From Ophiodon elongatus (Eukaryota; Chordata; Actinopteri; Perciformes; Hexagrammidae): a stretch of DNA of 64,000 bases. The translations under genes were made by a program, and so were the position numbers. The notes below the pieces were generated by a model. It was not told the DNA's origin. It ran no database searches and saw only the letters and a list, made by a program, of their open reading frames with translations. How positions within the stretch are numbered: the first letter of the stretch is position 1; every line of letters begins with the position of its first letter. Of the stretch, positions 24,445-37,700 are shown one piece after another. The stretch is taken from positions 2,668,501 through 2,732,500 of the forward strand of contig JACSYO010000469.1 in assembly GCA_016806645.1 (NCBI GenBank), given 5' to 3'.

Positions 24445-27223
24445 CCCCCTCCTACATGCTTTTACCTGCTCAAAAAAGGTCACCTCCAGTTCTGTCAAGC
24501 TTTACAGGTGGGTCAGATATCTGGATTTGATAACTGGAGGGAGTTTAGAGAGCAGACATTTGACAAGCATGACAATGCTCTGACAGCCCTCATTGGGCCA
24601 TGATTAATGACTGACATCCCTGTCGCTTGTCTCGTACAGAATGCAAATGCAGCACTGGGAGAAAATTACCCTAATGTGGCCTGTAATTGGATGCAGGAAG
24701 TATCACGTAAAGGAAGAATGCGACGGGGCTTTTTTTGCTCCTGAAACAAGGCTTTGTTATAGGGAACACTACAGCAATGATGAGAGAGATGCTGCAGCAT
24801 GATTGAAAATGACTGCCAGCAAATCCTTCTCATTTGTACGAACACATTGACATTTAGCATGGAGTCAAGGGATGAGCGGAGTCGATGTTTGGTGTCTTGA
24901 GTTGAAAAGTCACTCCTAAACCGGCTCCCACACCTCATGCAATAATCATTTTCATTTCGCTGTTTGGTCAGATGTCACTAAGTTAGGACAGCAGGTTTAA
25001 ACCAGAATTTGTAACACAGACGAGGACGGGCGTTTTAAACACATTTTTATAAATTTAATTAAGTTCCAAAGTTATTAGCATTTTTTCCAAGGTTTGGTAT
25101 TGAGTAAGTGCTCTAGGTGCTCCTTTCAAACAGCTGGCATCAGCTTTGAATGTTTATGCATAATGGACATGATGCATTGACATTTGTCATTGAGTGTTTT
25201 GACTGGAACTTCAAGTTCATTTTATCTCCTCAAGGGCAGAGAGTTTCCGATGTAATGGCTTTGTTTGACAAACAAAGGTTTTCAGTGAATAAATTCTGAC
25301 TCTTCACGAACAAAAATACAATATTTGGGTTCTATGGAAGCTCTGAATATATTTATATATATATTTCAACAATTGCTAAAACTATATCAACTGAGCAAGT
25401 GCTGAAATGAAAGGACTGAATTAAAGGCACAGCTACACTTATAATTTAATGCTGATTGCGCCAAGTGCTTCCACTGAAAGATAGCCTTCATGTCCATTTT
25501 GATACACAGCGTGATGATGAATATTGTTTCACTCTCCAAATAACATTTACATTGAGGAAAATGGAAGCTAACACTGATGTTTTAAAAAATTTGAAGGGAA
25601 ATCAATTTGTCTGACTTTTGATGTACTTGCTTATCCACTGTACATGCTGTGGCTTTATTGAAATGAGGCCAAAAATGACAGCAATCAAAAATATAGAGGC
25701 AGAAAAAAACAGAACAATATCACTACAATCTGTCATGATTTGTCTTTGATCGTCTCATTTGCAATTAAAGAGCAAACTGTAAACTATGAAAGCCGCTGGG
25801 ATTGAGAAGTGGGAATAATTGTCACGACCATGGTGATGCTGTTGGGGGGAGGTGGGGGGGGGCACACTTCCATGACACTCTCACTCTGGTGGGAATAAGT
25901 GTCAAAACGTAACACTGCTTTTGAATAATGCAGCATTTATAAATTCAAACAATTAAAAGAAATAAGGGAAAAAAAGGATTTATAGAGTAATGAGCGAACT
26001 TGATATTCTGTATGTGTTATTGCTAAAAGCAGACTCGTGCAGTTCCTCATTATCCTGATTGTATAATAGATATAATCAAGCAACAATGTCCAATTAGGAG
26101 TGCAGAGACATGCCTCTATCTAAAAAATGAAAGGGATGAACGCACAATTGACACTGTAAAGTTGTTTGTTTGAAACACTGGGGTTGCTTCCTCATCAGAG
26201 CGATATCGATGAATCCTGGGGCTTAAAGAAAAAAATAAATAAACTTTGACGTATATCTGTGATATGATGGAGGCTGTGGGATGTGAACAAACAGTCCTTT
26301 CCAGGTGGTTTGAGTGATTGCCTAATCCCCTGTAGCTAGATGATTGCTGAGCAAGGTCAGTTTGAAGGCTCAGACTGATTGAGTGCTGTCTGTGGTCAGG
26401 GGCTTGCTCCAGCCTCTGATGCCATTAGATGGACAGCGGCTGAAGATTCACTCCGGAGTTTTTTAACACTCGAACCAAACCTGTCCAAACTGAATGACAC
26501 TGGTGTGCCAGTAATCATCGGGGCATACCGACGGAAAAAACTTAAAAAACAATCATCAAGGCTGTGTTATCATTAGCAATCAGGAGGAAAGAAGGCTAAT
26601 ATTTGAATTGAGATCAAAAAGAGAGCAACAACAACAACATTCTCTGTGTATTTCAAATCCTGTCTTACTGTGTTGTTGTCTTCTTGCTTTTTATATATGT
26701 TTTATCACCCTTTCTAGAGCAAAAAATACATGATAACCATGTTATCTTCCCCAACTGCCTTCCCTAGTTCTGCCTGATTTTCATTTGCTTGGCATCAGAC
26801 ATCAATTGTTTTCTGCTAAATAAATCCTGTTGTCAGCGTTGTCAAGCTGCATCTTGTACCTCATCAACACCCATTCATTTCTCAACCTGTCATTTTGTTA
26901 CTAAACTGGGTTTGTGGCATAAAACTCAGCGTTTCCTGGGGCTGCAACTGTATCACCCCCCCACCGCTATGTACATTCAAATACCGAGGGAAAGTTCTGT
27001 TCTGTATATCAAACTCCACTAGTCTGCAGCAGAAATCCTTTGTGCGGACATCTCTGTGACAGCTCCTTGGCAACTTGTATGCCTGTGTGCCACACGCTCC
27101 CTAAGCTGACTGTTTGGATCAAGTGGGAAGAGGCAGCAATCCCAAAGAGAACAAAATAGCAGATCCCAGCAGCTTCACAGCCAATGCTAAGAGATTTACT
27201 AGACTAGAGAGGAGGTTGTGGAA
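24444..27223. other. Non-coding intergenic sequence, nothing recognised
   Basis: AT-rich with short poly-purine and poly-G runs (a G-rich patch around 25843-25862). No exon, tRNA or repeat family is recognised on either strand. Confidence 0.5.
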
Positions 27224-27229
27224 GTGTGT

Positions 27230-27261
<32 letters not shown>

Positions 27262-27270
27262 TTGTGTGTG
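27224..27270. repeat. (GT)n microsatellite
   Basis: A GT run with single A and T interruptions, followed by 'atggggaggggc'. Confidence 0.95.
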
Positions 27271-28024
27271 ATGGGGAGGGGCATACTTGATGTACTTTGA
27301 AATCTTTTCAAATGTCAGACATATAAGAGTCACAAGAGGCATTATGTTTCCATAATGATGATGCGGTGAAGCTTAAGTGTAGCGTCAACATGCAAATGGA
27401 TAAGGTAATAAACCGTTGACATTTTTCTTTTTTTTGTTGAAAGGCTTAGAAAATGGATGAAAGGTTTTTTTCCCCCTCTACCATGTGCACTTTGAAGTGT
27501 CAAGTTTATGAATTGTTGCAAATTACCAACACATTTGTACGCAAAGCAAATAACTAATGTTCTGAAATTAAGTTCAAAAGGTAAATAACCATGTACATAT
27601 TGTATAAATAATGTATATTTAATTTGATTTGAAATAATTGATTTCCATTATCTGTTGTCAATGGCATTTATTATGTATTATTTGGGAGTGGGGACTTCCA
27701 GATCTCTCCGAAGCCCATCTCTTATTAGAAAGCTTCTCCTCAGACACAGATGAACAGACCCCTCATAGAGGGGTGGAGAAATAATGTGCAAGATGTAGGG
27801 GGATTTATTGGCAGAAATTGAATATTATATTCATAACTATTTCCTCTCCACGGAGTCTGCAATGTTGCACCGCCATGTTTCTACAGTAGCCCAGAACGGA
27901 CAAGCCAAACACTGGCTCTAACAGCCTTTCACATCTTGATGTTACCTGAAGGCCAAAGTGGATCTGACACACTTGTGTTCTGTTGGATGTAATTGCAACC
28001 TCACCACAAGATGCCATTAAATCC

Positions 28025-28205
28025 TACACACAGCTCCTTTAACCTAAACCTAAGCTTACCCTAACCTTAAACCAAGCCTTCACCCTAAAATGTCATAATT
28101 TACATCATGGCGACTTGTATTTTGTCCCCAAAAGGAAGGTTAGTCCCCACAATGTGACTGTGTAAATGGATTTATGTCCCCAAAACATGAGTAATCAACA
28201 CACAC
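28025..28205. repeat. Dispersed fish repeat with CCTAACC-like and GTCCCC words
   Basis: The + strand reads 'cctttaacctaaacctaagc', then 'ctaaccttaaacc', 'ccctaaaatgtcataattta', 'ttttgtccccaaaaggaagg', 'gtccccacaatgtgactgtg' and 'tttatgtccccaaaacat', and finishes in a short CA run. This phrase order matches a common teleost interspersed repeat. The CCTAA words are part of that repeat and are not a telomere array. No coding capacity. Confidence 0.65.
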
Positions 28206-29641
28206 ACACAAAATGTGTACTACAATAAGTAAATATAAGCCCAAACATTAAGCGTTCTTTTCTTTTGTTGTTGTTGGTATTTTTGCTGCTGCTGCTGTTG
28301 TTGCTTGTTGTTTTGTTTCGTTTAATTTGAGTCTAGTTTTCCTGCTTGTCAAATCTAAATATGTTTTATTTGATTGTTTTAGCACTGGTCACTTGTATTG
28401 CACTATAGACAAATAAAAGAATACAAATACATTTTAAATTCCATAAATAACTATCTTTGACTAAATAAACAAAAACACAAAAGTTAAAACACAAAAAATA
28501 TTCCCCATTCGACATACAAATACAGAGGAAATCAAGGATGGTTTTGAGCATGCACAGCTTTGTTTACATTCCATTTTTCGTCTCTATTTCCCAACTCTCA
28601 CATAATCCCCTAAACCACACACAAGTCCACTCTTCACTGCTGATTCTCAGGCAACTGAGCTTTAAAGAAACGGGCAGAATTGGTTCCAGTCCAATGGACA
28701 CTCCACATCATTTAATGTATTCCAGTCTATTACCACTTTTGTTCTGACACCTCATTCTTTTCCACCAATATATGTGGGGGTCATTCAATAACTGACACCT
28801 CTCTTCCATACCGTAGTCACATCTTTGTTGCTGTTTGAGCATGTGTCACAGCTGAGAGGCCTGAATTTCAAGAGATAGATTTGCTGACAGAGATATCCCA
28901 TCACTCGTCCTGCTGAGGCTTGTGCAGGAAATGCTGCACTGTAAAGGTGCGGTAGCCTTGTCACTTTCATCTGAGGTAATTGATCACAGCAGACAACAGC
29001 TGATGTGTGCAAGTCAATTGTAGGGGGCAAAAGGATGCTGCTTATTCAGATAAAAGATCGTTAACATTGCCATGAGTCACTCTAACTGATAGGTAGGCAT
29101 CATTATAGACAGGAAATCAAATATACGTTTTGGTCGAATATGACCATGCATACATTACATGTCTTTAGCGTAAACTTATTTCTAACCAGTTAACATCTTC
29201 CCATTGGGACACACACGCCCTCATCACACACTTGACAAGCTGTCCATATGAAGAGAGGCATCTAGCTGCCATAGTGCAGGTGCACTGGGAAAACCATTCA
29301 GACTTAAAAAAACAAAAACAAGCATACCCTGGGACTTCTCAAATGCCACTTAGCATTCAAGGGCTTTGTGATTCATTAGTAGCCCAGCAGACTGGTTAGA
29401 TGAAAGCAGCTGTTATCTGGTTCCATTCCTTATGCCATCAATGTCACAAATAATCACATACAACAGGTGGTTTAACAGCTACAGGTACTTTAACATCCAG
29501 CCTGCTGCATTACCTTCAATTATACGTTATTCATTATTTATACACAAAGTGGGCATCATCATCAGATTATTGAGAATAAAGTGCATTTTTGATTTGTATT
29601 CATTTTTGTGTGTTTAGTTTTACAGTTTGGAACTGAATTCA
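28206..29641. other. Non-coding intergenic sequence, nothing recognised
   Basis: Contains a T/G-rich 'ttgttgttgttgg...tgctgctgctg' patch (about 28265-28305) and otherwise unique AT-rich sequence. No exon is visible. Confidence 0.5.
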
Positions 29642-29730
29642 TTTTTTTTATATATTTCTAAGCACACGGCATGATTTGCATGATTTTTGACAGACTAAGT
29701 TTCGATCAACGGATCTTCATCAAGTCGACA
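29642..29730 (-). mobile_element. Possible Penelope-like element 3' tail fragment
   Basis: Read on the minus strand, it gives 'tgatgaagatccgttgatcg' followed by 'aaacttagtctgtc', then 'gtgtgcttagaaatatat' and an A-rich run. The order (T/C)GA(T/C)GAAG, a GATCGAAAC word and GTGCTTAGAAT is what I associate with the 3' UTR of fish Penelope-like elements. It resembles the tail of the better-preserved element at 45.3-45.5 kb, which carries 'ctgatgaatacatgc...atcgaaacgtt'. No coding sequence is attached. The assignment rests on these short words only. Confidence 0.45.
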
Positions 29731-31446
29731 AACAAGTGATTGCTGCATCATTATAGGAGAACATGTCAGTTCATCATAAGCTCGTCACGTAAGGCCTAAA
29801 AAATAGAAAACATGTAATTGAAAAATTGGATAACAGAATATATTATGGACTCTTTTAAAGTATAAGGCTGGATATACTGTTTATTTTTCTTGCCAACATA
29901 ACCCATGAAAAGACCAAACTAACAATGAAGGGTGTTATATATAACTAGACTATGGTCTGTCAATCCAAAGCCTGATATATGTTCATCCTTTGTGCTGTAG
30001 CACTCCATTGTTGTTCACAAACCATTGCACTGTTGCACCGGGTGACATTCCTTCTTCATTTCAATGAACATGGGCACTGTAGTTTATTTTAAGTCAGTCC
30101 AATATACACCATCCTGCTGTCCTACATACAGTCCTTACTGCAGTGACAAATGTGTATTACTCCGTAGCTGAAAATAGGTCCCAACAAATATACTATTTAC
30201 TATGTTTTAAGTAATATTTGCTAAAAACTACAGTGCCCAGCTGTATAATTACTGGGCTTTTCTTTAAAAAAAAATGTAACAACATATTTGTGATCTGTTT
30301 TTTTAAGATTTACATGCTGTGCCACAGCTAGGGACTTATAAAATATTGGACAGAATAACACATTGTTTGTTTTGGTTTTTTCATGTGATTGTTTGACAAG
30401 AACAAAATATAGAATAGTGCCTGCCTTATTTTCTTCATGTTTATCTAAGTCAATGAGGGTGTATTTAAGCGTACCTGCTATGATAGGGTTGTACACTTTC
30501 ATAAAATAAACTATAATTTGAAGTTATTTAATACAATAACTGTAAAAATCACATTTATTTTTTAAGAAAATGTAGTCCAGATGGCGTGAGAAATGGAACG
30601 CAGTCTAAAAAAAAAAACGGAATATAAAATTTAGTACACAGCATAATTCAATACCGGCTCTCTTGCTTGTGTTGATTGATGGCATAATATTTAATTCTGC
30701 ATGGTACGACGTTGAGGAAACAAACTAATTCGAAATACCCACCCTAGCTAGCAGAGCAGTTTATGATGCTATTTATTTGATGTTTATTTACACAGGGTGG
30801 GTTGCCTGATCATACGAGCTCTTTCCCATGAACACATTGCTCTTTATTCTCCATCACGAACACTCAAGTTTATGATTCAGTAGGACTGCGGCTGTGGAAC
30901 AGTGGACAGCTTTGCTACAGACTGTCATAATTGAAGATTTCACAATTAAGTTGTTTCTTCAACTGCCTGTTGAATATGTATTGGCTCTTGTGTCATTCTG
31001 TGACATATACTGTCCATTTCTTTCTGTCGAGAGTAGACGTGACACAGGTTGAAGTGGGGGTTTCTGACCCATCTCAGAATCCCTCTTGCTGAGAAAAGAC
31101 ATCATAATTACCTGAGTCTGTGAACTTGTCACTCGTCCCCTTTTAAATGGGGGAAATGATGGAAGTGAGGATGGATGTGGAGGTCTTTTTTGAACATAAT
31201 CACACCATCCTCAGAACCTACAATTTATTGTGAGAATGCACAACGGGGAGCATCTGATAAGGGACGGACGAGATGAGAAACAGGAATCCATTTTGAAATC
31301 CACATTACTTCAGATTTTTTTTTTAGTTCTTGGTCACTTGTGAAATTGGTAAAAACATTAAAAGAATATTGCATGTTTATTTTTTGTTATTTGTTATTTC
31401 CTTAGTTTTCATTCTTTGTAAAGTTAAGTTTTATTAATAATAGTAA
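29731..31446. other. Non-coding intergenic sequence, nothing recognised
   Basis: AT-rich sequence with A/T homopolymers and no recognised gene or repeat on either strand. Confidence 0.5.
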
Positions 31447-31496
31447 ATGAAAATCAACTTTATTGTCACACATGTACACAGCACATAGGGAAATGT
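31447..31496 (+). repeat. Short dispersed-repeat fragment ('caactttattgtcacacatg')
   Basis: 'tgaaaatcaactttattgtc' followed by 'acacatgtacacagcacat' resembles the ends of several abundant fish retroelements and transposons. It directly abuts the LTR-like segment that follows, which suggests nested or adjacent insertions. The family cannot be decided from 50 bases. Confidence 0.4.
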
Positions 31497-31855
31497 AGCG
31501 TCTTGTGTTTCTTCCACCCATCAGCTTTCAGCCTGCCCTCGTGTCTGCCCACCTGTGTCTTGTTATCTGATTAGTTTCTTGTGTATATATAGTTCTGTCT
31601 TTTGTCTTTTGTCTGTTGGTTCGTCTGCTATGTTTCTTGTATCCATCCCTTGAGCAGTTGTCCTTTTTACCTGATCCAGTTCTGGTCATCATTTTGACCG
31701 CTTTTGGATTTCAGTTACTTACTTTTGGACTCATCTATCATGTAAGTTTTGTTTTGGACGTTTTTTTATTAAAATCACTGATAATTATCCTCTTCCTCCC
31801 CGTGTCTGTTTCCAGTTGGGTCCATCCCCAGTTGTCTGTTCTTCAGACCGTGACA
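31497..31855 (+). mobile_element. Degraded LTR-like segment (probably Gypsy-type, 5' end missing)
   Basis: A pyrimidine-rich segment has an LTR-like order: 'cccacctgtgtcttgttatctgattag' words, a TATA-like element 'tatatatag' (31583-31591), repeated 'cttttgtc' words, an ATTAAA poly(A)-like signal near 31768, 'ccccgtgtctgtttcc', and a terminal 'gaccgtgaca' ending at 31855. In fish Gypsy-type LTRs a TGTCAC...GTGACA pair usually marks the ends; the left end is not clear here. No gag-pol sequence lies on either side, so this is at best a solo LTR. Confidence 0.5.
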
Positions 31856-34570
31856 ATATGAAATTACCAATTTCTATGGTTTTGTCACGCGTAGACAATC
31901 TGTGCCTAGATATGTGTTTGTTTATAATCGCTTACTGACATTTCAGTCAAGAAGCAAATTGCTCTAGTCTATAGCTTTACTTCAAAGACATCCCCTCATC
32001 AATCGTAATTCATCATATCAGAATTAAACATCTGTTGGTCCTCACATCCAAGATGTTTTATGTGTTTTTGTGTTTATCTTCATCTTGTATAATGTTTAAT
32101 ATACAGCTTAGACACACCTTGCCAGCTGTGCGCATGCTTTTCTCTGAACCATATATAATATTATTCTGCTGTGATTCATATGTGTTCACATAATACAAAT
32201 GGATCACATTAACACATGCTCTTCAAATTAGTGTTGTAATTCATCCCATTTGTTTTGATCATTTATATCATAATCAGTATACACTGCTGATTTTAGGTTT
32301 CTTGACTGACCTCTGGATTAATGGTTAGTTTTCTTAGGTATGAATGAACATAAAGTTGAGGAGTGAATACGATTAATTTTTTTTCTGGGGAATTTAGGAA
32401 CTTTTGGGCCTTATTTCTATAAGACGCACAACAGGGTCTATAGGCAAAATCTGATTCCTCAGTTTTAAATTGCCATGGCCACAATAGCAATTTCAGGGTT
32501 GTTCAAGTTGAGACGGTGCAAGAGATCTCTCAGGCTTGTCGACCTTTATCTCAGCAAACATCAGAATCCCTATACAAAAAAGCAGAAAATGAGCTATTGA
32601 TTTTCCGTTTTTCTTCCCCCCCCCCACTTTCTTATTCCCCTCCGGTATTGTCATTCTATAGTCTAAATGAAGGTCAGCATTGGTTTCCTTGTCACTGCCA
32701 CAGAGAGACACAATAGAAATATAGCAATCCGTGTTTTTGAAAGAAAAATGTCTTGCAAGATGGGAAGTGGTTGCTTTTGTCTTTAGGGATTAATTGAGTC
32801 AATACAACTTCTCTTTAGAGCAACACAGCTTTCAGTATGTCCTACATGTGCGCACAGTGTGCAACGGCGTCTGCACACATATGCACTGAAAGAAAGAATT
32901 TGCTGTATACAAAGGAAAGAAACCCACCACTCAATAACAGAATTGGTGACATTTAAAGCAGTATTTGTTTTACAATCGGCAGCATTTCATAAACTTTCTT
33001 AGCTAATGTGTGAAATCAAATGTATGACAGCATCACTGCAATGAATGGAAGATTGATTTATCAACTGCCATTTTTGTACCAAGTTTGTATCTAAGTAAAC
33101 TCAAAGCCATCAGTTTCAAACCTTCAAATTATGATCTGCAATATCACAGATTCAGAGGAGCAGATAAACACTTCTGTCCTCTCTCTTGCTGTGTGAGGGA
33201 TATAAATGTTTCTCTAATGTAGTCTGAACTGTCCCAGCAAATAAGGATAACAGCAGGAAGTGTCTTTCCCTTGAGGCTGAGCCTAAATAATATTTCATCA
33301 GCTATCATATCTACCTGGAGTTACTCCTCAGACGTACTGTAAGATCAAGTTGTTTGTTACCTGTCTTAGTATTTTGTCCTGATGTGTCTGTAATCCTCTA
33401 AGCTTTCTTGTGATCAAAATCAAGCTGAGAGAAAAGAAAACAATTTGATGTTTTTTACGCATTCACACCCACAGTGCAACCCAATCAACAACATTGTGTT
33501 TTATTTGACCTGGGAATTTTTTTTTTCTTGTCATCTAAAAGGTGATGGCAAAGATTCCTGTCAAGATGTTGGGTACATCAGCGGGATCAAACATGTTCTT
33601 AAATCTGCGGTGACATCAGTGTGTTTGACTTGGCGTGCCTTTCTCATCTCAATTCATCACCTCCCCAAGGTGAGCACGCTATCTTGCCAAATCCAACTCG
33701 GTGTACAGCGCAGAAGCCTTTTTTGCATATTCTTCACACTTGTTTATGGTTTACTGAGCAGGTCACTTCCCCTGCTTGCTTGAACAGCTGCTTCGGTGAT
33801 GACCCCCCCCTCACCACCTCCCAACAGAGGTTGGAAGACTACTCGTGTGCTGGTCCCTGTCAAGTTCTCCTTTGCTTGTGAGGCCTGCTGGTGACCTCAT
33901 GCACAGCCTTTACTGGGGCCATATGAATAATTTATCCTTTGAATTTAGCCCATCCCTGACATTTCGATGTTTGATGCCCACAGGCTTTGGCTTTAACAAT
34001 ATAGATAGTGCTCCTTTCCTCTGTGCATCATCAGATAAAGTGTGAAAGCACAGCAAGTGCACTCGATATCAGAACCATGGATATCTGGGATGCTGTATGT
34101 TCCACACACTGAATACCTCTTACTGCAGTATCTATACACATACAATTAGATTGCAGATATTTTAAGGTGAAAACATTGTGTTTTGTCAATAGTAAGTTAA
34201 GAGGGAAATTGAATCATCGCCATGGGGACATACTTGCAGAAACAAAATCAACGGGATGCGTTCAGGAAAGAATATCAATTGATAAAGAGCAAAGAAGAAA
34301 TAGACATTTACAGCTCAAGGACTATAAGCATGAATCAGTGTGCCACAAAATACAAGCAATACAGCAATAAAAGCAAAATAGTACAGCCTGTATTCAAACC
34401 TTTGACACTAACTCCTAAATCCATAGACACAAACGGCAAAGCCCTGAGCTCCGATGTAGGAACAAACATGAGGAGCAGACTGTTGCATATACCGAAGTCT
34501 CCTTTAGAGGAGCAGTCTGTGCTGCCCTCTCTTGCACAGTGTCTATTTTTTTCTCAGACTGTCCAGATTT
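31856..34570. other. Non-coding intergenic sequence, nothing recognised
   Basis: Unique AT-rich sequence with a poly-C run near 32615-32625 and another near 33802-33809. Open frames at 33445-33783 and 34222-34578 have no family resemblance and look like chance. Confidence 0.5.
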
Positions 34571-34790
34571 GTTGTTGATGTACATGCACAGGTGCAGTAC
34601 GTGTAGGTCTGCACCATCTCCACCTCTTCACCCCGCATGATGACAGGTGTCAGTAGCTTCTCGCTCTGTCGGAAATTTACCACCAGCCCCCTTGATCTTA
34701 CTGACATTTAGCTGCAGATGGTTCTCTTTACTCGACCAGACACCCATTATAACCAAATCATGAAAGAAGTGGAGTGCATGATCCAGAACT
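34571..34790 (-). pseudogene. Non-LTR retrotransposon (LINE) reverse-transcriptase fragment
   Basis: On the minus strand the translated pieces in order read NHLQLNVSK, then after a frameshift LTPVIMRGEEVEMV, then QTYTY. This is the C-terminal reverse-transcriptase region of fish LINEs of the Rex1/L2 kind, in which 'N.L.LN..KTKE', 'P..I.G..VE.V..YKYLG' is the usual order. Only about 70 codons remain. There is at least one frameshift between the LNVSK and LTPV blocks, and the YLG motif is damaged. No endonuclease domain, 3' tail or target duplication is visible, so it is a dead 5'- and 3'-truncated scrap. Confidence 0.7.
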
Positions 34791-37700
34791 GTACCTGAAG
34801 TAAAAAGTGCACTGTGTGAATCACGAGGGAAAGGAACCCTTGTGTATTTAAGTAAGTAATATGTTAGGTTTTTTTGCTGTTAAAAAATGGCTAGCTACAT
34901 TTAAAAACAGACAATTACAGAGCAAAGGATATTTTGAGCATACTGTCATTATATTGCACTATACATGTGAACAGTGAATACGGTTCAGAACTTATTCATA
35001 GGACTTCACCTAACTATCCTTTCTACCTATGCTGTAGTTTTCTGAAATCTTTATCAGTATTGATATAATCCATAATTGATATAATGGTAACAACATCATA
35101 ACTGTTTATTTCCAAGCTTTTTCTCCTGTTTACTTTAACAGTTTATAAAACACCTTGACTTTTTCACAAAATCCGAAAAACATATTTCAGCATTATATTT
35201 TGAATTTGCTAGAAAACCTTAGATGCTACTGAATACTGCACTTTAAAAAAATATTCTCAACCTTCATCACAGTAAATTATTTTAGATATTCTGTACAGCT
35301 TGTTAAAACCTTGGATGAGTTTTATCAAAGAACAATTGACATTACATACCCACCTATTCAGCCACTCATAAAAAGACAAAATGTGATTGACTGAATGCCA
35401 GTTCTTTAACTAGCAGCCCTTCTGCTGATACAATAAAGAAGTTCAGTTTGCTCTCAAGGCATCTCACATCAACATCAGGTAGCTCATGACAGCTCACATG
35501 GATTCTTTTCTTCATTGTTCTTTCGATCTAATAAAACTCCCCCTCAGTTTACTTTCTGAAAAGACTTTGAGGGACGTTTTTTAAAATGTTGTACTCTGGT
35601 ATTTTCTCAGATCTGACTTTTTTTTTCTCCCCAAGGACATCTCCTCCCGCTGCCAAGACCTGTCAGGCAGGAGCATCTCAGAGTAAAGGGGTGAGAGGAC
35701 ACCAATTAGAAAGCCATCCTCGGCCAAGAGAGCCAGCGGCACAGCTTGCCACAGGAAGTGGGATGTCGGACTTCCTGCATGGGGTCACAGCTGTTTGCGG
35801 GGAGGTTACCGCTACCAGCCAATACGTGGTACCGTTTAGCATCTGACGAGGCAGGCCTCATTTGAATAGCAAAGAACCATCTCAATGTCACCAATAAATT
35901 TACATGATTTCTTCCCTGCTACAGCTGGGATCAGAGTCGGGACTTTGCTGGAATTAGGGGAGCGTGACAATGTCAAAAGAGCAGGACCAGCTTGTTTCAA
36001 GTTGGCTAGTTTTGAAGTAAAGATTATTACTTCGTTTAGATACAGTTAGGTAAAATTTGTACACATTAAAAAACAATCTAATCATTAATGTGTAGACATG
36101 ACCATACCATATACCTTGATGCGCTGTACTTCTCAATTGAAAAATATACTCTTTTTACTTAATTGATCACGCTTTACAGATTAGATCATTTTAAGGCATT
36201 TTGCATTAATTTTACAGTATGACAGTGTAGGGAGAAGAAGGGAGGAAAACCAGAAGCATTGCAGTTACATGGTATGCATCCTAAACCACTCGACCCCCAG
36301 GACACCCACCTTTTGATACATACAAAAACTGCTCCACTACTCCCATACAGTATGAGTAATAAATATGAGGAGGCCATGAGACTGTAAAATATATGGTTAT
36401 TTGAAATTAAGTTTTTTACATTTTCCCAATTTTTTTTTATTAATGTTACAAACACCGTTTAAATAATAAAATGTCTATTCAATAAAATCATATTATTTTG
36501 GAAGTAGTTCTTCAGAGGGATAATAATAATATATTATTTTTCATCTGTTAAGTCTCTGAAATAATGTTTGATATTGGGAAGAATCTCTTCAAACATCAGA
36601 CAAGTATTCAAAATCTAAAAGCAGCTTCTCCAGAGCAAAAATTATTTAAGTATCTTGACCTGAGGTGGCAAACAACTGGAAGTGTGGCAGGGATGGGAGC
36701 GTGTGATTGGCTCCTGCTATGAGCAGCTGTCTAGAATGCCCATATTTGGGCTCAACCCAATTACATCCTCTGATCCCGTTCACTGGGCTGATGCAGTCAG
36801 AACCATTAATCTCCCTGGCTGAGTACCATGCCATGTGTTAACAGCCAAGACTCCCCCACCCCCATCCACAGCCAAGCCCCAACACCAAGGTTGAAAGTCA
36901 TGCCAATCATATTGACTCCTTTGACTCTGACGTCCCCTTGGGCTCTTAGTGATTATGGACAAACCTCTGATAACTGAGGAGAACACACAATGTTCAGTAA
37001 ACAGGAAGCACTCCAGTCAATGCCGTTAGCCTGGTATTTCTGGACCGAGGTTCAAACAAGAGTTATAGAGTGTGTTTCAGATCTGTGGTGCAGGTGTGCT
37101 GTGCTGGAGAGCGGATGGCAGGAGGAGGAGGAGGTCAAAAAAATATTTCCGGATCTGGGATGTTAACTACAAAATATCCTGGAGCTGTCGGGGACCAATT
37201 CCAACAAATCATTTTCAAAAGGGACAGTAGAAAACTGAGTTTTTTTCTTTTTTTTTGCAGCTGCCTATTTTAGAAAAATGAAAGGCACCTTCAGATCAGT
37301 CTACAAATGGCTCCCCAGACAAAGAGGAAAATGAAAGAACAAAAAAAAGTTATCTTTACTTCGGCTTTTCCGAATTTCTTAAACTAATTTAATCACAAAG
37401 ACCTTTAATTTAAAGCAATGGTTGTGTGCATGAACAATAACCAATAGAAAAGCAACCCATCAGATTGTTTTGACCTCTGATTGGCTTCTGTAACCGTGAT
37501 TAATGCTCATAACTGGGGGAATAGAAAGCCTGGCTAATGTAAAATTAGGGAGAAGTGGCTTAATCAGGGTCTGAATTACATGGACCCTCAGTTCCAGTTT
37601 AGTGAGTCCTTTTTTGTTCACAAAGATTAAGGGAGGAGTCAGGCAGCCCTCCATTGTTCCACTGAGAAAAGAAACTCATTTGCTTTGAACGATAAATGTC

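Noticed and set aside
28025..28100. CCTAACC-like words suggesting an interstitial telomere array
   Set aside because: The words are irregular and lie inside a dispersed fish repeat with GTCCCC phrases; there is no (TTAGGG)n run.
34222..34578. 118-codon plus-strand frame next to the LINE fragment
   Set aside because: No family resemblance, low-complexity Lys/Gln/Ser composition, no splice or initiation context, and opposite strand to the LINE remnant.
35586..35846. 86-codon frame after a T-rich tract, considered as an exon
   Set aside because: There is an acceptor-like 'ccaag' but no consistent donor, no conserved motif and no neighbouring exon in a compatible phase.
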